DNA from: Hydractinia symbiolongicarpus
Lineage: Eukaryota; Cnidaria; Hydrozoa; Anthoathecata; Hydractiniidae
Direction: 5' to 3'
DNA length: 64,000 nucleotides
Assembly: GCF_029227915.1 (NCBI RefSeq)
Contig: NC_079882.1
Span: 17,560,501-17,624,500 of the forward strand
In this document: positions 54,959 to 64,000 of the stretch, piece by piece
Layout of the letters: each line of letters opens with the position of its first letter
Position numbering within the stretch: the first letter of the stretch is position 1
Translations under genes and position numbers: made by a program
Notes under the pieces: generated by a model
The model's input: only the letters and a program-made list of their open reading frames with translations
Database searches by the model: none
What the model was told of the DNA's origin: nothing

Positions 54959-55009
54959 TCTCTAGGCAAAATATACTAATATAGTATAAGTGTATTCCGT
55001 CCTTAGTAT

Positions 55010-55102
55010 TACATATGCGGTATATTTACGAACAGGTTAATTAATACATATACGGTATATTTACGGCAAAGTCAATTAATACATACACAGTATATTTACA
55101 AA
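55010..55102. repeat. Tandem repeat, three units of about 43 bp
   Basis: ATACGGTATATTTACG or close variants recur at about 55014, 55048 and 55087, each followed by TTAATTAATACATA except the last. They lie just beyond the P2 polymerase gene and could belong to its right end. Confidence 0.6.
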
Positions 55103-55189
55103 ACGGGAGGTGCCATTATGGACAGCAGGATCAATCCTGCCAGCGTAGCTAGGGTTGTTGTTATCAGGTTATTTTTTCGATGAACAAGA

Positions 55190-55350
55190 AGTTTCTGCAC
55201 GTAACGAAGCTAGCTAGTTTAGCTACTTAATTTTATTTTAGCTAACTCATGTAACTGCTGGATAAGCTAGCTAGTGCAGCTAGTATAGCTAATGTAGTGG
55301 GTTTGCTGTGTACTGGTGTGGCTAGAGCTAGCTAGCTAGCTAGCTATTCT
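55190..55350. repeat. GCTA-rich low-complexity region
   Basis: Runs of GCTAGCTAGCTAGC (longest at about 55325-55345) interspersed with TTAGCTA. Similar words occur throughout the host DNA (for example 8865-8895, 16530-16660 and 21780-21830). Confidence 0.7.
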
Positions 55351-55541
55351 TAAGTCTCCAATAGTGCTCACCATACTTTATATATTAGTTTTCGGAAATT
55401 ATTTTAGCAAGGACATCCTTCTTCACTTCTTCCACTCTCTCCCTCCCCACCACTAATAATATTTTTAGGTTTTTGCCACCATCTAGAGCCCCCTGAGAGG
55501 GTGACATATAATACATAGCAACTATTTGGTTTTCCATGTCA

Positions 55542-55754
55542 AGTCGGGTAACTTTGATAGGATTTGAGACATAAACAGAGATAAAATCCACTCACAGCCT
55601 TCTCATGCCACCATCTTTCGTTTCAATAACACTCTACCCCGGGTTCGTCGATTTCTAATGTTAACCCGCGGTCGACCTAATGCCGACGTCTGCATTTCGT
55701 AATGTTCCGCGCTATCAAAGTTACCCGCAGGTGTCCGGTTACTTTGATAACCAT
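55542..55754. promoter_or_regulatory. Left-end subterminal motif cluster (likely transposase binding sites)
   Basis: GGGTAACTTTGATAG at 55546, its complement CTATCAAAGTTACC at 55709, and GGTTACTTTGATAACC at 55739. Three copies in mixed orientation within 210 bp of the end. Confidence 0.55.
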
Positions 55755-56022
55755 ACAGAAAGCACCTTTAGGCTGCGAATTTCCCAATTTCAGAATGCTC
55801 ATGATGATTCTATTACCTTATAAGGCAATAACGATGAAAATAGAACATACGAGGCCGTATCTTCGTTATCACGTTCGAATAAAAACACGCTGACACAAGG
55901 CAAGTAGGCGAATAAATTTTATTTTTAAAAAAATGTGAGTGTTTTTATTTGTATTATTATTATTTCATTTTCTTTTGCACTGTGAAAAACTCACTGACTC
56001 TTTCGTTTTCCTCTTACTTAGA

Positions 56023-57596
56023 ATGCCGTCAGTTTATAAGCGTAAGCCTGGCTCTCGAGCTTACCGCACGCAGTACAGCCAAGAAACGCTAGAGGCCGCT
56101 TTGAAGGAGGTGAGAAATGGTAAAAGTGTGTTCGCTGCATCAAAAGAATTTAAAATACCGTATGGTACGTTATACAATTATTCTAAAGAAAATCCCATTC
56201 ACGAAAAAGGACGACCGGGAAGAAAACCTGCCTTATCTGAAGAAGAGGAGAACACTTTAGTTGAGTTGATTAGTCACCTTACGTCTTGGAAGTTTCCAAT
56301 TGATTCTTTCAACATAAAACAGATTGTACACTCATACTTAATGAAAAAGAACATTACAGTGAAGCAATTTAAGGATAACTGGTAAAGATTGGTTGGCGGC
56401 TTTTATAAAACGTCACAACCTGACCAAACGGGTCTCCGACAACGTCAAACCAGCACGAGCGGAAATTACACGTGAAGTAATTATAGATTTCTTCAATAAT
56501 TTGGAAGAACTCTATGACGAAAATATTACACCAGACTGCCTATTCAACTATGACGAAACCAATGTAACAGACGAACCACACAACAAAGCTGTCATTGTAC
56601 CCAGAGGTTTGAGACGGGTTGAGCGGAAAATTGACCATTCGAAATCTGCTGTCAGTATCATGTTCACTTGCTCCGCAGACGGAACTCTCTTGCCTCCCTT
56701 TGTCGTTTACAAATCGCAAAATGTTTACGAAGGTTGGACGGCAAATGGACCTACTGGTACAAAATATGATTGTTCAAAGAGTGGGTGGTTCGACCAACGA
56801 ACATTCGAGAGGTGGTTTTTCGAAGTTTTCCTCTCTCACGCTGTCAGTAAAAAAGTAAAAAAGATCTTAATTGGTGACAATTTAAGTTCCCACTTCAGCG
56901 CTAATGTTATCCAGGCATGTGAAGAAAATATAGTAGTATTTGTAAGTCTTGTGCCAAATGCTACGCATCTGTTGCAGCCACTCGATGTAGCTGTATTTGG
57001 ACCGTCAAAACGTTTGTGGCGAACCGTTTTGGAGGAATGGCGGAAGGAAAGTCGAAAGAAAGGCTCAATCCCGAAAGAAGTCTTTCCTCTCCTTCTTCGC
57101 CGATGGTTCAATGGGATGCAGGAAAAAAAAAGAAAACGTAATAGCAGGATTTAGGGGCACTGGATTATGGCCATTAAATCCAGGAGAAGTATTGAAACGT
57201 CTTCCGCAAGCTCAAAGCGAACGGAGTATCTCCGAAGCGTTTGGAGAAAGTGTCGCAGAATTGCTGAAGGAGCATATTGGTTGCAACAAAAATCCCCCAA
57301 AACGCAAACGTGGGCCAAAGGTTGCACCAGGAAAACCTGTGACATCGTCCAGTTTAAAACAACCGGTTGCTGGCCCGTCACGAAATACTGATATAATGGA
57401 GGGAGACGAGTTTTCAGAAGAAGAGGAAGAGGACGTGTGCAAAATTAGTCACTGTGTTGATCCGCAATCCGACGACGATAGCTCCGATGACGAGGAAGTT
57501 CAATGGGAAGGTTGCGATCATTGTGATTCCTGGTATCACGCAAAGTGTTTAGGGAAAGTTTCTGCTACGCGATATTGTAATTGTGAAAATAGTTAA
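56023..57596 (+). pseudogene. DDE-superfamily transposase (pogo-like) with C-terminal zinc finger, two frameshifts
   Basis: An acceptor-like TTACTTAG precedes the ATG, so a 5-prime untranslated intron is likely. Psq-type helix-turn-helix: YSQETLEAALKEVRNGKSVF and FKIPYGTLYNYSK. A second DNA-binding stretch runs to FKDNW, where a small deletion causes a shift and stop (56383-56385). Catalytic core in the next frame: FNYDETNVTD, ILIGDNLSSHF and LLQPLDVAVFGP, giving the Asp triad of DDE_1 transposases. An A-run near 57125 causes a second shift to GFRGTGLWPLNP. The tail is acidic, then CDHCDSWYHAKC and YCNC, resembling part of a PHD finger. Probably recently inactivated. Confidence 0.82.
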
Positions 57597-58215
57597 GTTG
57601 TTGTGATATGTATATATCTTTATAATATACAATCGTATAAATACAAATACAAAATGCGTAAATATTTCGCACAATATTTACAACTTTTTTTCGTCCGTTC
57701 TATCCTCTTTTTCTTCGACTATCCTCGCTATCACCAATGAAATAGATATCCTGTTGTATTGGTCCATCCTTCTTGCTCCTTTATTTCCGTTTACCTTAGA
57801 AAACAGGTAATATAATTGACAAAATCGCCTGCTGCAAAACTAAATGATTCAGTTACTACATATTGCGTAAAACAAAAAATAGAGAACTGGCAACGAAATG
57901 TGCACTCGGCTACCGGCAAAATATCACAACTTTCAATAAAATATGGCGCTATTCATCAACGGGACTAGGCATTAAAGACTGACTTTTCTCCGACCTTAAA
58001 AATTATAATTTTCGTCGCTCTCCGTTTTTCTCTCCTCCGTTATCATAATTTATTTCCCTCATACTATGCATGATATATATTATGCAGAACTATTGTACAT
58101 AAATAATAAAACACGTTAAATATAACGTTCAATGTATATTTATAAAGTTAACAAAGTTTAAAGGTGAAGAAATAACACTAGTTTTAAAGGTATTCTCCTT
58201 CAACGTTTTTCAACA
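57597..58215. other. Spacer between the two convergent genes of the pogo-like element
   Basis: AT-rich and without an ORF. AATAAA-like words near 57935 and 58104 could serve as poly(A) signals of either gene. Nothing else is recognised. Confidence 0.4.
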
Positions 58216-60061
58216 TTATTGTGACACTGACAGTACTTTTTCAGCTTCACTACAACACTCGCACCTCCATATCTCTTCACTTTTCTCGCTTTCAAAGTCG
58301 ACACATTCCCTGAAATGATAAATGTTGTATTCCACAATTTCAAGAATGTACTGCAAGCAGTGAGAAACTGAAGAGTCAACACTTACCAATGAAACCAAAT
58401 GTTGCATCCGTCGCAAGCGATCATGTTGGTGTATTTTGGTTCCCTACATACCAGACAACTCCAATCATTTTTGAGCTCTTCCACTACGAATACAGGAAAT
58501 TGATATCAAAATACTAGCACAATGCCATGAAATTTTTACATACTTCATATCACTCACCCTTCTTTCGCAAAATTTCCCATGCTTCGGTATCAAAGTATTT
58601 ACGCAACCGTTCCGTCTCCATGTTAAGTACATCGCCCTCCAACTCGAAATCATCGATGAAATCTTTTGGCGTAAGTTCTTCATTCATTTGTGTTACTGCA
58701 GATTCCTTTAAACCAAGTCGCTTGAGCATATTCTGTTCCACTAAAGTAAAAAGAAGTAAGTGCAAAAAGAGTTATGCAAATTCAAAAGTTCCTTCTTGTG
58801 AACAAACTCGTTTCCAGCTTCTTAGGTTTTTCCATCGTGTGCAATGAAAGAATACTTAAGAAGCTGGAAACGAGTTTGCCTTGTAAATTCATTGCAGTAT
58901 AATAACTTTCCAAACCTTTTCCCGGTTGTTGCATCTTCTTCTTCACTTCTCGCTTTGTCTTCTTACAACTGTTCCTCTTCACCAGAACCTTTTTTTCTTT
59001 CTCACTTTCGACTTCTTTTTCATTTTTCTCACAACCATCCTCCTGAATTAGATTCTTTTTTTCTTTCTCACTCTTCACTTTTCTCTCTTCCTGCTTACAA
59101 CTATCTTCCTTTGATAAAACCTTTTCTTCTTCACTTTTCAAGACCTTTTCCGTTTCATTCTTGTCATCTTCATTTCCCAGCGAAACCCACCATTCTCTCT
59201 CCATATCAAACATACTGCTCTTCTCTTCTGTCGATGGTTTAACCAAGCGTATGTTCTTCTCTTTCTTCTTCTTTTTCGTTGAATAAAAACGCCTTTGCGT
59301 TTCAATATTTTTGTTACCCGGGCTCTTCAATTTGCTCTCAATCAGCTTTACCTTCTTGTGTTCCTTCATGCAAAGGAAGGAGTTTTTCAAAACGAAAAGT
59401 TGACGCGAACAACTGCGTCATCTGAAGTCAAATGAATTAAAACAGTAAGATAATTTGAAAAAGAAAATTAAAACCATTTTCAATTTTCTCTTTTGATTAT
59501 ACAAACCTGATTGGGGTGAATGCCTTTTTCTGTCGACTCCATTCTCTTCGTCGGACGAATCTACGAATATGTGAAATAACGTTAGAATTACGAACACACA
59601 ATGAAAAAATAGTATTCAAAAATTGAGTGAGCTTTCCTACCAATGAGAATAGGCTCATATTTCTTCTGTTCTTTTAAATCGACTTTTCCTAAAAAAAGGA
59701 GAATATATAACTAGTAATATATAGGATTCAATTTCATTAAAACGAAAGACACTGGGAATGAGGTTGCGATCACATCCACACTAACATTGCGACTTCAAAC
59801 AATATGACGAAATAACTATTCAGAATAGTCTCACAATCGCATTTATGATCATTCGATCATACATTGTAATATACAATAGAAAAAAACTGAATGGAAAAAT
59901 TCAAGTTGTATACAAAAATGGCATAGGGAGTATGTTCAGGTTTCTTTTTTTTTTTCACCTTGTTAGAAAGTTTATTTCTGTTTGCAAACAGCATGATGTG
60001 CATCCCCATAAGTATTTAAACATAGTGTAAAAAACTTACCACTTGTTTCATCAGTTTCCAT
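58216..60061 (-). CDS. Transposon-encoded PHD-finger protein, seven exons, possible frameshift in exon 4
   Basis: Minus-strand exons: 60061-60040 (METDETS), 59688-59641, 59560-59507, 59421-58916, 58740-58558, 58483-58387 and 58309-58216. Donors are GT and acceptors AG throughout, and phases agree except on entering exon 4, whose length is not a multiple of three, so one indel near its start is likely. Exon 4 is Lys/Glu-rich with three related KEDSCKQEERKVKSEKEKK-type units. Exon 5 has EELTPKDFIDDFELEG. Exons 6 and 7 form a PHD finger: CLVC, ACDGCNIWFHW, then EC and CECC. PHD fingers read histone tails, so a role in chromatin targeting of the transposon is possible. No known family is recognised for the rest. 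Confidence 0.65.
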
Positions 60062-60412
60062 ATCGTGAATGATAGTAGTCGATAAGTTAGTTCCCACAAC
60101 GACGAAGAGAGAACGTGATTCAATTAATGTATAAGAAGTATAAAATATATAAAATAAATAAGTATAATAAATAAAAACGTCGTTAAAATCCAATGATCTC
60201 AATGCGTGATCGATATTGGATGATAAATTATAATAAACACTGTTTCGAAAAACGTTCCGAAAGCACAAACACTCTTCACTATCTTTTCCCGCGCGAAAAC
60301 ATATAATTATGCATGATGTAATTCAAAATATTAATTATACAATTTTATTTCTAATTAGGGTCGGAGAAAAGTCAGTCTTTAATGCCTAGTTCAACGGGTT
60401 TGTTTATTCATG

Positions 60413-60442
60413 TATCTATCTATCTATCTATCTATCTATCTA
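60413..60442. repeat. (TCTA)n microsatellite
   Basis: About seven TCTA units just inside the right end of the pogo-like element. Confidence 0.85.
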
Positions 60443-60451
60443 GGAAAGTCA

Positions 60452-60487
60452 TTATCAAAGTTACCCTCCCTATCAAAGTTACCCGAC
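60452..60487. promoter_or_regulatory. Right-end double motif of the pogo-like element
   Basis: TTATCAAAGTTACCC and CTATCAAAGTTACCCGAC in direct orientation, 18 bp apart; the outer one is the terminal inverted repeat. Confidence 0.55.
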
Positions 60488-60488
60488 T

Positions 60489-61119
60489 TACCCGGTAATT
60501 AGCTAGCTGGCTATGCTAGCTTTTATTGTTAAGGCATAAAATTGAGTGAAGTCAGAGATAACACACAATTGAGGAATCCCCCAAATTCCACATTTATAAA
60601 ATTATATATATATAGCTATATATAGCTATATATATATATACTATGTATTTATAGACTTGTAGAAATCCTGGGGGATTCCCAGCACTTTGCTAGTTCATTT
60701 ATATACATAAGTGGCACACTGTTGTTGCACATCTGGTCACTGTGCAACGTTACTTTTCTCTATTTTTCTAATTCTACATTCATGACAATGATTAATTTAT
60801 GACCAGGCAGTATGAGAATCCTGGTTATATAGCTAGCTAACACCCTGATCAGGGGATATATTTACACCAAAGTGTAATTTTATATTGAGTGGATACACTT
60901 CAATTTGCAAAGCTGTTTGAACATTGGGGTGAATAGTCTTTTTTGATTTGCCCTGTATGAAATCCTTGTGGATTTTCCCGGGAGGATCTTGGTATATATC
61001 ACGTTTGTGTGTGGCAAAAATATAACGTTTGTTTTTGTGATCATTTTGGTTCTGCAAACTTCACACGTTAAACAAAACATATATATATATTTTTATTTTG
61101 AAGTATATATATTGATGGA
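60489..61119. other. AT-rich spacer with an inverted repeat and TA runs
   Basis: GGAATCCCCCA (about 60573) and its approximate complement TGGGGGATTCC (about 60668) flank a TA-rich core with TATATAGC repeats, resembling a small hairpin element of roughly 110 bp. No gene is seen in the rest. Confidence 0.35.
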
Positions 61120-62390
61120 ATGGACGGGAAGCTCAAGAAACATGAAAAGGGAAAGGGGTTGTCTTCAAATGTACAAAGTCAACAGATATTATTGGGGGTG
61201 ATTAAAGAAAATGAGGGAAAAGAAAAGGTAAAAGAAATAGAAAGAAAAGAGGTAAAGAAAATAGAAAAGGCAAAGAAAGCAATGGAAAGTGCCATTGTTA
61301 ATTATTCTAAAAAGTCAACCAAAAGGAAAAAAAAAGACAGTTGGTATATTGCTGGAAATGCAAAGGTGGAAAATAAAGCTGTCAGACGTAAAGGGGGTCC
61401 AAGTATTAAGAGACCTAATCCTTTGTTGCAAGGTAATAAGTATATATTCACTAAAGTATATATTGAATAGAAAATTTATACACAGAAAGAAGATAAGAGC
61501 ACTATTTGTTATTGTTACTGTTGTTTTGTACATTATATTTTGTATATATATACTATTTATTCTGTCAATTTTTTAAATCTTTTTTTTAAACCATGATTTG
61601 TTTTAGAATCAAGTTCAGAAGAAGACATTAGTTCGAGTGCTGGAGTTTTTGGTGATAATGGAGAGAGCAACGACTCAAGTATCAAAGGTATGTATATAAT
61701 ATAAAATATTAATAAAGCTAACAAAAAGTGGAATGGGTACAAGGGATATTGGTTCAAATCCAATTCATCTAAACCAGATGGTAGCTCAATGCTAGAGCAT
61801 TGTACTTGCCTTTCCACACTGATTGCACATTTTTTTGACAGTGTTTTATATGTATGTAGTACTAGATCAAATGTTAGAGGGAATATCAGCTGTGTCCACG
61901 GAAGATAATGCATGGAATATCCGCATTTCAAGAGCAGAATCTAACTGGGCAGATGCTAGACAGACTTTATTGTCGAGTATGATGGAACGTGAAGTCCCTA
62001 ACACAGATGTATGCATGAATTGTGGAAAAAATCCAACTTCGATTGCATGCAATGATTGTGCACCTTACTGCAACTTTTGTGTGGCATGTGATTACGCGTT
62101 GCACCAAATTGATTCATGTCATAATAGAAAGGCTTTTAATGGTAACTGTTATGTCTCGCTTCGTGCCAGAGAGTCATTTCATAATATGCAAGTTATCACC
62201 ATTGGTACGCCCTGTTGTTTTACTGTAAAGTTAGGAATTGATGTAAACAAGTCGGTGTGATTTGTTTTGTTTTTTCCTATAGAAAAAACGTTTTCCCTTC
62301 CCATGAGCAGATGTACACAATGCCATCATCGCTGCAGTCAGTGTGAAATCCAAATGTCCGACAGTTTAATTGCAGTTATCACCACAAATG
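61120..62390 (+). CDS. 5-prime exons of a probable KDZ (Zisupton-type) transposase gene, interrupted by P3
   Basis: Four exons joined in consistent phase: 61120-61432 (Lys-rich, MDGKLKKHEKGKG), 61607-61687 (Ser/Glu-rich), 61866-62204 and 62283-62390. The third has a cysteine cluster (CMNCGKNPTSIACNDC, CNFCVACDYALHQIDSCH). The fourth has CTQCHHRCSQC followed by SLIAVITTNG. Cys clusters of this kind followed by a VITLNG-like strand characterise the N-termini of KDZ transposases (CxC domains). The catalytic part would lie downstream, where Polinton P3 sequence begins instead. No stops occur in the exons. Confidence 0.5.
61680..61865. other. Intron with tRNA-like words
   Basis: GATGGTAGCTCAATGCTAGAG (about 61778) resembles box A of a tRNA-derived SINE and ATTGGTTCAAATCC (about 61751) resembles box B, but the order is reversed, so this is at most two truncated SINE ends. 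Confidence 0.25.
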
Positions 62391-62425
62391 GTATTATGCA
62401 ATTCATCTATATTGTCCATATGTAA

Positions 62426-63685
62426 TATTTATCACGTCAAAAAGTAATTGTAACACACAATCCAAGTGAGATTGATCAAAACCAGTTATTGTTGGTTAGG
62501 TTTCCTAATTTGGGTAGTGATGACGTTATTATTCCTGGGACGTCGAAACTAAGTTTTGACATTGACCTCGAGTCAAAATCTAACACAAAAAGAACATTGG
62601 TCTCTAATATTGGAAGAGCGATTGTTAAAAAGTTGGCTGTTAAGTTTGAGGGTAGCGAGATTTTGAGCATTGATGACTTTGATCTTTTTGGGTGCTACAG
62701 AGATTTATGGTTAACCAAGTCTGAAAAAAGAAATGCAATAAGACAAGGTATCATCTTTGATGAAGGGTGTGCAGAAAACTGTATGAAATTGAGGATCAGT
62801 GCTTCAGATAAAGACACATCTGATGTCTCAGACAAAGCCATTGCTGATGCATACAAAAACAAGTTTACCATTCCGCTCAATTTTGAAATGTTAGACAGCA
62901 CTATCCCATATTATCAAGCTGGATTAGGTAATAGGCTCTGCTACGAAATCACATTTAACGACTACAACCGAGTTATTTATTCCAATCCCCCAACATCTGC
63001 CGCAGGTCAAAAAGTAGCCCCAGACGCTAAATATAAAATTTCCAACATATCTCTCGAATATGAGATTGTGACACAACCCAACTTGGCCAGATTTATTTCA
63101 TATGAATACCAAAACATGGCTTTACTATACGATAGAATTTTGAGACATAGACAAATTAGAGTAAACAAGTCGGACACTACTTGGAATTGGTCCTTCAATA
63201 CCCCTTGTAAATCTTTGAAGGGAATATTGGTTTTGTTTGAAGACGAACAAGCCTACAAACGAAATACCGGTAAATTCTACAATCCGGAAATTAAAAAGGT
63301 ATCTGTCATTGTTGAAGGTAAGCCTAACCAACTTTTTGATCAAGGGATGCAGCCGTTTGAACATTACAATGAAATTTGCAAGTATTTTGCTGAAGGAAAA
63401 CCAAAAGATGACAATGCCAACGAAATCCAAAAACATTTGCAATTACACGATATAAAAGTCTCTGATTACTTGACAGACAAATATGCTCTATGGTTAGATT
63501 TCAGAACCATAGATGAAAATGCTTTGCATGGGACCGGTCAACGTATTGAAAATGCAAGTGAAGGAATCACTTTACAAATTGAAAAGACCGCCGAAACTGA
63601 AGGCTCCTTAAACGCTTATATATATTTAATCATGGACGCCCAATTAAACATTCAAAACGGTGAATTTATGTCTATCTTGTATTAG
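62426..63685 (+). CDS. P3 major capsid protein (double jelly roll), N-terminus missing
   Basis: The frame is open from 62426 to TAG at 63683-63685 with no internal stop. It enters in the middle of the N-terminal arm (KVIVTHNPSEID, which aligns with RVKVTPTPSTIN of P1), so the first dozen or so residues are cut off at the element boundary and no ATG is available there. Motifs: RFPNLGSDDVIIPGTSKLSF, CYRDLWL, KYKISNISLEYE, KSLKGILVLFED, FYNPEIKKVSVIVEGKPNQL, YALWLDFRTID, LHGTG, GITLQI and YLIMDAQLNIQNG. This is the best-preserved capsid copy in the window and served as reference for the broken ones. Confidence 0.85.
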   Translation, partial: YLSRQKVIVTHNPSEIDQNQLLLVRFPNLGSDDVIIPGTSKLSFDIDLESKSNTKRTLVSNIGRAIVKKLAVKFEGSEILSIDDFDLFGCYRDLWLTKSEKRNAIRQGIIFDEGCAENCMKLRISASDKDTSDVSDKAIADAYKNKFTIPLNFEMLDSTIPYYQAGLGNRLCYEITFNDYNRVIYSNPPTSAAGQKVAPDAKYKISNISLEYEIVTQPNLARFISYEYQNMALLYDRILRHRQIRVNKSDTTWNWSFNTPCKSLKGILVLFEDEQAYKRNTGKFYNPEIKKVSVIVEGKPNQLFDQGMQPFEHYNEICKYFAEGKPKDDNANEIQKHLQLHDIKVSDYLTDKYALWLDFRTIDENALHGTGQRIENASEGITLQIEKTAETEGSLNAYIYLIMDAQLNIQNGEFMSILY

Positions 63686-63689
63686 TAAA

Positions 63690-64000
63690 ATGGCGAAACA
63701 AAGTAACACACTTTACATGAAAGAGCCTCACACGGCATTATTCATTGGTCCCACGGGTTGTGGAAAATCTAAACGTGTTGTAAAATTATTAGAAAATGAA
63801 TACTTTGATCACTTTGATTTCATCGTGATTATATGTCCAACATTAAGATGGAATAAAACATACAGAGAACAAAAATGGTTTTGGACTGATAAATTCGTTA
63901 TTTTAATTGAGCCGGAAGGTATGTTATATGAATGGATTAAGAAAATGGACTTTTTCTGTGCTGGATACAAAACATTTTTTTGTTTTTTGTTACAAGAGTC
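63690..64000 (+). CDS. P3 packaging ATPase (FtsK/A32-like), N-terminal part
   Basis: ATG four bases after the capsid stop. LFIGPTGCGKSKRVVKLLEN contains a perfect Walker A. FIVIICPTLRWNKTY matches the conserved strand after Walker A in P1. The frame stays open to the window end, but after AGYKTFF the expected Walker B (hydrophobic strand plus DD) is not seen; the sequence is T-rich (FFCFLLQE), so an indel or divergence is likely close to the edge. Confidence 0.8.
   Translation, partial: MAKQSNTLYMKEPHTALFIGPTGCGKSKRVVKLLENEYFDHFDFIVIICPTLRWNKTYREQKWFWTDKFVILIEPEGMLYEWIKKMDFFCAGYKTFFCFLLQE

Larger units (their letters stand above)
44301..54980 (+). mobile_element. Polinton/Maverick element P2, internally deleted
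   Basis: About 10.7 kb in the same orientation as P1 and abutting it. It has the same gene order from the repeat protein to polB, but integrase and most of the capsid and ATPase genes are gone through one deletion at about 49490, and the X/Y cassette is inverted relative to P1. The left limit rests on the C-rich ACCTCTACCCCC start. The right limit is the start of polB near 54960; no inverted copy of the left end is visible there. By eye it is more AT-rich than P1, with about half to two thirds of residues shared in the best-matched genes. Confidence 0.75.
55542..60488 (+). mobile_element. Pogo/Tigger-like DNA transposon with two divergent-strand genes
   Basis: The left end GTCGGGTAACTTTGATAG (55543-55560) is matched in inverted form by CTATCAAAGTTACCCGAC (60470-60487). 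Further TATCAAAGTTACC words lie inside both ends. TA follows the right end (TTACCC), while the left flank is CA, so a TA target duplication is possible but not proven. Inside are a transposase on the plus strand and a spliced PHD-finger gene on the minus strand. The length, about 4.9 kb, is large for a pogo element. Confidence 0.7.
62400..64000 (+). mobile_element. Third Polinton fragment P3, runs off the right edge
   Basis: A capsid gene lacking its first residues, followed four bases later by a packaging ATPase on the same strand. The boundary with the KDZ-type gene lies between 62391 and 62432. More AT-rich than P1 and less decayed. In P1 and P2 the ATPase is on the opposite strand, several genes from the capsid gene, so P3 belongs to a different Polinton lineage. 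Confidence 0.7.

Noticed and set aside
55385-55591. 68-codon minus-strand frame at the left edge of the pogo-like element
   Set aside because: It spans the element boundary and terminal repeat, has no motif and no splice context.
58844-59242. 132-codon plus-strand frame rich in Ser, Phe and Pro
   Set aside because: Antisense of the Lys/Glu-rich exon 4 of the PHD gene, where reverse reading of AAG/GAA codons gives CTT/TTC.
61738-61815. tRNA gene
   Set aside because: Box A-like and box B-like words are in the wrong order and no cloverleaf can be drawn; at best SINE debris.

Overview
The window is nuclear DNA of an animal. A spliced gene with the exon structure and domain order of the metazoan F-BAR/double-SH3 family (FCHSD1/2, Drosophila Nervous wreck) fills the left half. 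The rest is dense with eukaryotic transposons. AT-rich DNA, GCTA-type simple repeats and large protein-primed Polinton/Maverick elements suggest a marine invertebrate. A cnidarian, perhaps a hydrozoan, is my best guess, but nothing in the sequence fixes the species.

Layout. (1) 1-2230: decayed reverse transcriptase on the minus strand. (2) 3965-29348: FCHSD-type gene, plus strand. Seventeen coding exons join in frame to 2055 nt including the stop; only the short first coding exon was not found. Its 6.6-kb intron holds a tRNA-derived SINE with a 50-bp palindrome, a MITE with TTA target duplications and microsatellites. Its 14.3-kb intron is almost wholly a head-to-tail array of nine complete and one partial non-autonomous Helitrons, all pointing against the gene. 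(3) About 29.9-44.3 kb: Polinton P1, with capsid protein, integrase, packaging ATPase, HNH protein, several membrane/coiled-coil proteins and a type-B DNA polymerase split by a LINE insertion. (4) About 44.3-55.0 kb: a second, diverged Polinton P2 in the same orientation, with a deletion running from early in the capsid gene to early in the ATPase gene. (5) 55.5-60.5 kb: a pogo/Tigger-like DNA transposon with a DDE transposase and, on the other strand, a second spliced gene ending in a PHD finger. (6) 61.1-62.4 kb: first exons of a probable KDZ (Zisupton-type) transposase gene. (7) About 62.4 kb to the window end: a third Polinton fragment, P3, with capsid and ATPase genes adjacent on the same strand, an arrangement unlike P1 and P2.

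How it works together. The FCHSD-type gene looks functional: every splice junction keeps frame and both SH3 domains are complete. P1 and P2 carry the Polinton set for protein-primed replication (polB), integration (integrase) and particle formation (capsid, ATPase), but most genes contain stops, frameshifts or deletions, so these are fossils. Comparing the copies shows which small ORFs are real genes and reveals shared signals: an AATAAA hexamer abutting the start codons of 16 genes, and a palindrome that contains both start codons of a divergent gene pair.

Limits. All homology calls come from motif recognition and from comparing copies within the window; no database search or alignment program was used.
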